Positions 42,236 through 45,345 of a stretch of 45,345 nt of DNA are shown in pieces (position 1 is the stretch's first letter; every line of letters starts with the position of its first letter). The notes under the pieces were generated by a model, which worked only from the letters and a program-made list of their open reading frames with translations, was not told where the DNA came from and ran no database searches. A program made the position numbers and the translations under genes. The stretch is from a bacterium (GTDB lineage Bacteria > Electryoneota > RPQS01), in assembly GCA_026394155.1 (NCBI GenBank), contig JAPKYT010000106.1, positions 1-45,345 of the forward strand, read 5' to 3'.

Positions 42236-43324
42236 TCAATAGGGCCGCAGATAGAACGGAGTCTTCACCACCTTCGCCGGAAACATACGTCCCCGGCAAT
42301 CTATCTTCACTTCGCTGCCGATCTCGCTCAGTTCCGCGGGGACGTATCCCATGGCAATACCTTTGTTCAGGCACGGCGATACCGTACCCGACGTCACGGC
42401 GCCGATATTCCGGCCGTTGTCTTTGTGCAAAACGGCGTAGCCGTGACGGGGAAAGCCCGCGCCTTCCACTTCCAGACCCACCAACTTGCGCGTCAGTCCC
42501 GCCTGTTTGTGAGCAAGAATCTTGTCGCGTCCGATGAAATCACCCTTGTTCAGCTTGGTGATCCAGCCCAGCCCGGCTTCGAGAGGATGCGTGGTTTCGT
42601 CAATGTCGTTGCCGTACAAGCACATCTTCATCTCAAGGCGAAGGCTGTCGCGCGCGCCGAGGCCGATGGGTTCCAGATTGAACTCCCGGCCGGCTTCAAA
42701 CAGCGCATTCCACACGGTCACGCCGTCGCGGTTGGCCAGATAAATCTCGAAACCGTCTTCGCCGGTGTAGCCGGTGCGCGAAATGACCGCCGGCGCGCCC
42801 GCCACCCGGCCCTCCACAAACCAATAGTACTTGACTTGCGACAAATCCGTATCCGTCAGCTTCCGCATCAACGACTGCGCGTGCCGGCCCTGCACCGCCA
42901 AGAGCGTGACGTCGTCGCTGCGGTTTTCGAGCTGCACGCTGCCGCGCTGGTTCTCCTTCAGCCAGCCGAGGTCCTTTTCCATATTGGACGCGTTCACCAC
43001 CAGCATGATGCGGTCGGGAAATCGGTAGACTAACAGATCATCTACGATCCCGCCGTGCGGCTTGCACATGCACGAGTACTGAACCTGACCGACCGACAGC
43101 GACTTCACGTCGTTGACGGTCACGTAATCCACAAAGGCTTCGCGCTCCGGCCCGGTCACATAGAACTCCCCCATGTGGGACACGTCGAAAACCCCCACCG
43201 TGGTGCGCACGCGCAGATGCTCGGCGCGGATAGACGTGTATTGAACCGGCATTTCAAAGCCGGCGAATTCCACCATTTTCGCGCCCAATTGGCGATGACT
43301 GTCCGTCAGGGCGGTCTTCTTCAC
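42236..43324 (-). CDS. gcvT: Aminomethyltransferase, glycine cleavage T-protein
   Basis: A 362-residue enzyme that transfers the methylene group from aminomethyl-lipoyl H-protein to tetrahydrofolate, releasing ammonia. The N-terminal ALTDSHRQLGAKMVEFAGFEMPVQY and GVFDVSHMGEFYVTG, the folate-site ISRTGYTGEDGFEIY, and the C-terminal PRHGYAVLHKDNGRNIG are the family blocks. I chose GTG 43324 (GTG 43327 is equally possible), with GGGAG upstream; the frame extends to 43423 but a sigma-70-type promoter at 43361-43389 lies inside that extension. No gcvH or gcvP is in the window. Confidence 0.95.
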   Translation of the reverse strand: MKKTALTDSHRQLGAKMVEFAGFEMPVQYTSIRAEHLRVRTTVGVFDVSHMGEFYVTGPEREAFVDYVTVNDVKSLSVGQVQYSCMCKPHGGIVDDLLVYRFPDRIMLVVNASNMEKDLGWLKENQRGSVQLENRSDDVTLLAVQGRHAQSLMRKLTDTDLSQVKYYWFVEGRVAGAPAVISRTGYTGEDGFEIYLANRDGVTVWNALFEAGREFNLEPIGLGARDSLRLEMKMCLYGNDIDETTHPLEAGLGWITKLNKGDFIGRDKILAHKQAGLTRKLVGLEVEGAGFPRHGYAVLHKDNGRNIGAVTSGTVSPCLNKGIAMGYVPAELSEIGSEVKIDCRGRMFPAKVVKTPFYLRPY

Positions 43325-43360
43325 CACGTTGTCTCCCGAGGATTGAATCTGCGAACTTAT

Positions 43361-43389
43361 ATTATAAGGATTTCCGAGCAAATCGGCAA
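43361..43389 (-). promoter_or_regulatory. Sigma-70-type promoter of gcvT
   Basis: On the minus strand TTGCCG (43389-43384) and TATAAT (43366-43361) are separated by 17 bp. Transcription would start near 43354, about 30 nt before the GTG start, too short for a glycine riboswitch. Prediction from consensus. Confidence 0.7.
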
Positions 43390-43473
43390 GCCGCAACCTA
43401 TCGCGATCAGTCAGTTCAAACATTATATTTACAATATCTTGGCGTTGGCGCTCTGGCCATCCTTGCCAACAGA

Positions 43474-43503
43474 AAAGGCGAGCACGGCAACCGTCTCGCC
43501 TTT
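43474..43503 (-). terminator. Intrinsic terminator after the PstS-like gene
   Basis: AAAGGCGAG (43474-43482) pairs with CTCGCCTTT (43495-43503), continued by an inner ACGG/CCGT pairing with one bulged base. On the minus strand it is followed by TTTTC-type U-rich sequence. It lies 25 nt after the PstS-like stop and upstream of the gcvT promoter. Confidence 0.75.
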
Positions 43504-43528
43504 ATTCAAAATTCACGGATTGTCATCG

Positions 43529-44398
43529 TCAGCGCAGGCGGACAATGCGCACCGGCACGGCTGCGGGACGATAGCCGATGCGCATGGCCTCCCTTTGCCC
43601 CGTGTTGCACGTGCAAAAGGTCAGGTACCCCGCCGCCACGTCGTCCTTAGCATGCGTCGTCACATAGGTGAAGTCGAGCCGGAAGGGATAGGCGGGTTCC
43701 TCCATGATCGTTTCGACGTTGGCCGGAATCTCATAGCCTCCCCGTTCAAACTTCAGCCGGCGGTAACGCAGGTTTTCTATGGGAAGGGAGTACACCAACA
43801 GCGCTCCGGGGTTGTCCTTGGCGGCCTCCAACATTCCCGCGGCCGTGCTGCACACCCGCACACTCACCGAATCGAGGTTGCCGAAATAGCGCAGCAACGA
43901 TTGGAAGGCGCCCTCGGCCGGCAGCGGCAGATACGGCGTGAGCGGAAGCTCCTCCCCGCCCACCTCGCGCCAATTGCGAATCGCACCGGTGAGAATGCCG
44001 CGCAACTCGACGCTGTCCACGCTGCTGACGCTGTTGTCTTGGGAGACCAACAAATAGACTGGAAAATAAGCGATCGGGTAGGTGTGAAGTTTGAGCTTTG
44101 CGTTGCGGAAGGCCAGAGTCTCGAGCGGCGCCAGCGTGCGGTCAAGGAGAATCTCTTCCACCCGTTCGCTGAGCAACGAGTCCACCATCGAGCGGTTGTC
44201 CACGTTGCGAATCTTGATGACCGCCCGGGGATTGTTGTCCTGAAACGCGCCGGCCAGCTTCCACGCCAGATAGAAGGCGGCATCCGACGCGGCGATGGTG
44301 GCCTCGCCGACGGTCATCGAAGTGGCCGGTGTGCGCGGGCCGCAGCCCACGACGAGCACCAACGCGACCAGAAGAACAATGGAGAGACAACGCTTCAC
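43529..44398 (-). CDS. PstS-like periplasmic substrate-binding lipoprotein
   Basis: A 289-residue predicted lipoprotein: the start GTG 44398 is preceded by GGGAG, and residues LLVALVLVVGCG give a signal with lipobox VVGC. The mature part follows the type-2 periplasmic binding fold of PstS-like proteins (PRAVIKIRNVDNRSMVDSLLS, then ELRGILTGAIRNWREVGG, a typical hinge-side motif). A ligand (phosphate in PstS) cannot be read reliably. No pstCAB permease genes follow. The frame is open further upstream, but that part lies over the small membrane-protein gene. Confidence 0.8.
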   Translation of the reverse strand: MKRCLSIVLLVALVLVVGCGPRTPATSMTVGEATIAASDAAFYLAWKLAGAFQDNNPRAVIKIRNVDNRSMVDSLLSERVEEILLDRTLAPLETLAFRNAKLKLHTYPIAYFPVYLLVSQDNSVSSVDSVELRGILTGAIRNWREVGGEELPLTPYLPLPAEGAFQSLLRYFGNLDSVSVRVCSTAAGMLEAAKDNPGALLVYSLPIENLRYRRLKFERGGYEIPANVETIMEEPAYPFRLDFTYVTTHAKDDVAAGYLTFCTCNTGQREAMRIGYRPAAVPVRIVRLR

Positions 44399-44402
44399 GA
44401 AT

Positions 44403-44627
44403 CTACTCCCACGGTCGTTGCCGCTCGCCGCCGAAACGCCGCCGGCTTCCGCGAGACCCGGTGCGTGAGGCGAGGAAACGGTGCAGTCCCAACAGTAAGG
44501 CCACGATGCCCAACACGAGCCGCAACCCGGAGTACCCCTGCAATTGCGGGAGCATCCAGCCGGCGAGAATGGCAATGCCGACCGCCACGAAGGCAATCGG
44601 CAGAATCCAGCGGGTCAGAATCGTCAT
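44403..44627 (-). CDS. Small membrane protein, unknown
   Basis: A 74-residue protein with two hydrophobic helices (LPIAFVAVGIAILAGWML and LVLGIVALLLGLHRF) and a basic C-terminal tail (GSRGSRRRFGGERQR). It ends 4 nt before the PstS-like start. I used ATG 44627; a GTG at 44660 would add 11 residues and leave only 2 nt after the TonB-domain stop. I do not recognise a family. Confidence 0.6.
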   Translation of the reverse strand: MTILTRWILPIAFVAVGIAILAGWMLPQLQGYSGLRLVLGIVALLLGLHRFLASRTGSRGSRRRFGGERQRPWE

Positions 44628-44662
44628 GGGGAAGTACCGGAGGACCAAGGGCTCTCGCACTG

Positions 44663-44815
44663 CTATCGCTTACAGACAAATTTGAAGGGAATCGCCACCC
44701 ACACGCCCACCGCGCGACCCTGTTGAACGGCGGGTGTGAACTTCCACTTGGGGATCACCTTCAGCACTTCGTCCTCGCAACCGTTATAGACGGCAACGTA
44801 CAGTTGGCCAAGCTT
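44663..44815 (-). CDS. TonB C-terminal domain fragment (5' truncated at a junction)
   Basis: The minus-strand frame reads GQLYVAVYNGCEDEVLKVIP then KWKFTPAVQQGRAVGVWVAI and PFKFVCKR before TAG (44663-44665). This is the characteristic end of a TonB/energy-transducing domain (KW-x-F-x-PA, then V-x-V-x-x-PF). The 5' part of the gene is missing: at 44810-44815 the sequence switches to unrelated S-layer-homology DNA. I read it as a truncated remnant created by the junction, not a real short gene. Confidence 0.7.
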   Translation of the reverse strand, partial: KLGQLYVAVYNGCEDEVLKVIPKWKFTPAVQQGRAVGVWVAIPFKFVCKR

Positions 44816-45345
44816 ACGCTGTTGGATCCACCACCCATGATGAGGGTATCACCCTTTACGGTAATGTTTTGTAGGGTAACTTCGCCATCACCGATGCCTT
44901 TTGCCAGTATTAGGTCTCCCGTTATTATCAGGTTTTGCAGGGTTACTCCGCTAATACTAACAATGACATTACCGTTTACATTCTCCATGCCTGTGATAGG
45001 TCCGAACGTACCGGCTTTGTTATACAGATTTTCAGCTGTCAGGGGTGCTTGGGTTGATATTGCGTTGCTAAGGGTGACTATGGCTTCGGCTCTGCTAATA
45101 TCCTTTGAGGCTTGGAAGGTCTGGTCAGGATATCCATTCATCAAGTTGTTGCTGACTACTGAGCTGATGACCCCTTTGCTCCAATCCGGTATTTCGCCAG
45201 CATCACGGAAACCGTTGAGAACTGAATAATCAGGCGGTATCTCCAGTTTCGCGATCGCAGTAAGCATAGCCGCAACTTCCTGCCGGTTAATTGGTGCGTC
45301 GGGACGGACGGTCCCATCCGGATATCCCGATATATAACCAGCAGT
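44761..45345 (-). CDS. S-layer homology (SLH) domain protein, partial at both ends
   Basis: The open frame enters from the right edge and ends at 44761. Two SLH repeats are visible: GYISGYPDGTVRPDAPINRQ then EVAAMLTAI, and NNLMNGYPDQTFQASKDISR then AEAIVTLSNAI. These anchor proteins to pyruvylated wall polymers in Firmicutes. A low-complexity beta segment follows (GNVIVSISGVTLQNLIITGD). The GC content is near 42% in the line 44941-45000, far below the rest of the window. After about 44815 the frame runs on into TonB-gene DNA, so its last dozen or so residues are not original. An SLH protein does not fit the outer-membrane genes elsewhere. Confidence 0.75.
   Translation of the reverse strand, partial: TAGYISGYPDGTVRPDAPINRQEVAAMLTAIAKLEIPPDYSVLNGFRDAGEIPDWSKGVISSVVSNNLMNGYPDQTFQASKDISRAEAIVTLSNAISTQAPLTAENLYNKAGTFGPITGMENVNGNVIVSISGVTLQNLIITGDLILAKGIGDGEVTLQNITVKGDTLIMGGGSNSVSLANCTLPSITVARTKC
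44810..44815. other. Possible chimeric junction at a HindIII site (AAGCTT)
   Basis: A TonB-domain frame on the left and an SLH frame on the right break at or beside AAGCTT. GC content also changes here. A BamHI site (GGATCC) lies at 44824-44829. The exact base of the break cannot be placed from sequence alone. Confidence 0.5.

Noticed and set aside
43325-43440. Glycine riboswitch before gcvT
   Set aside because: The predicted promoter leaves a leader of only about 30 nt, too short for a riboswitch.
44761-44815. The last residues of the SLH frame (after about 44815) as a real SLH C-terminus
   Set aside because: That DNA also encodes a clear TonB C-terminal domain in another frame, and the composition changes at the HindIII site; the SLH tail is a translation of foreign DNA.
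43055-45229. Long plus-strand open frame over gcvT and the PstS-like gene
   Set aside because: Opposite-strand shadow; it crosses the terminator, the gcvT promoter and the chimeric junction and shows no domain.

Overview
The window looks like genomic DNA of an uncultured Gram-negative bacterium, probably from the FCB superphylum (the Fibrobacteres-Chlorobi-Bacteroidetes neighbourhood and its candidate phyla). The evidence is an outer membrane (TolC, LolA-like protein, GmhA for LPS heptose, PorV-like barrel, TonB C-terminus), secreted proteins ending in type IX-style sorting/FlgD-like domains, and a high-GC genome of short intergenic gaps with many 1-11 nt gene overlaps. GTG and TTG starts are common. 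Lineage is inference; no rRNA gene is present.

Layout, left to right. (1) 1-1398: C-terminal half of alanyl-tRNA synthetase, then an intrinsic terminator. (2) 1500-10639 (+): a TetR regulator with a palindromic operator, then TolC, HlyD-type adaptor and RND pump, translationally coupled to gmhA and a BatA-like von Willebrand A protein, closed by a terminator. (3) 10713-16716 (-): an Asp-box protein with a type IX sorting tail, asd, a small membrane protein, selD and an Slt-type lytic transglycosylase. selD contains an in-frame TGA read as selenocysteine, followed by a bacterial SECIS-like hairpin. (4) 16805-28029 (+): a promoter, a 960-residue secreted protein, a PorV-like protein, a helix-hairpin-helix/outer-membrane-like protein, sucD, rsmA, recO, glycyl-tRNA synthetase and a membrane methyltransferase. 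(5) 28058-33411 (-): ispE, spoVG, tRNA-Gln, prs, rplY, pth, rpsF, ssb, rplI, a housekeeping order partly shared with Bacillus and Pseudomonas. (6) 33566-40608 (-): comB, ftsK, a lolA-like gene, an LPG-synthase-type membrane protein and a tyrosine autokinase with a tyrosine-packed tail. (7) 40728-42132 (-): a low-GC three-gene cassette (papain-like amidase, unknown protein, DUF6941-like protein) between comB and gcvT. (8) 42236-44815 (-): gcvT with a clear promoter, a PstS-like lipoprotein, a small membrane protein and the end of a TonB-domain gene. (9) about 44816-45345: an S-layer-homology gene of Firmicutes type and low GC, joined to the TonB fragment at or near a HindIII site. This is probably a chimeric junction, so the right edge should not be trusted as the same genome.

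The items most worth a second look are the selenocysteine-containing SelD, which a standard gene caller would truncate, and the three-gene cassette at 40728-42132, the best candidate for an undescribed accessory system. Family assignments are made from motifs and memory; no database was searched.
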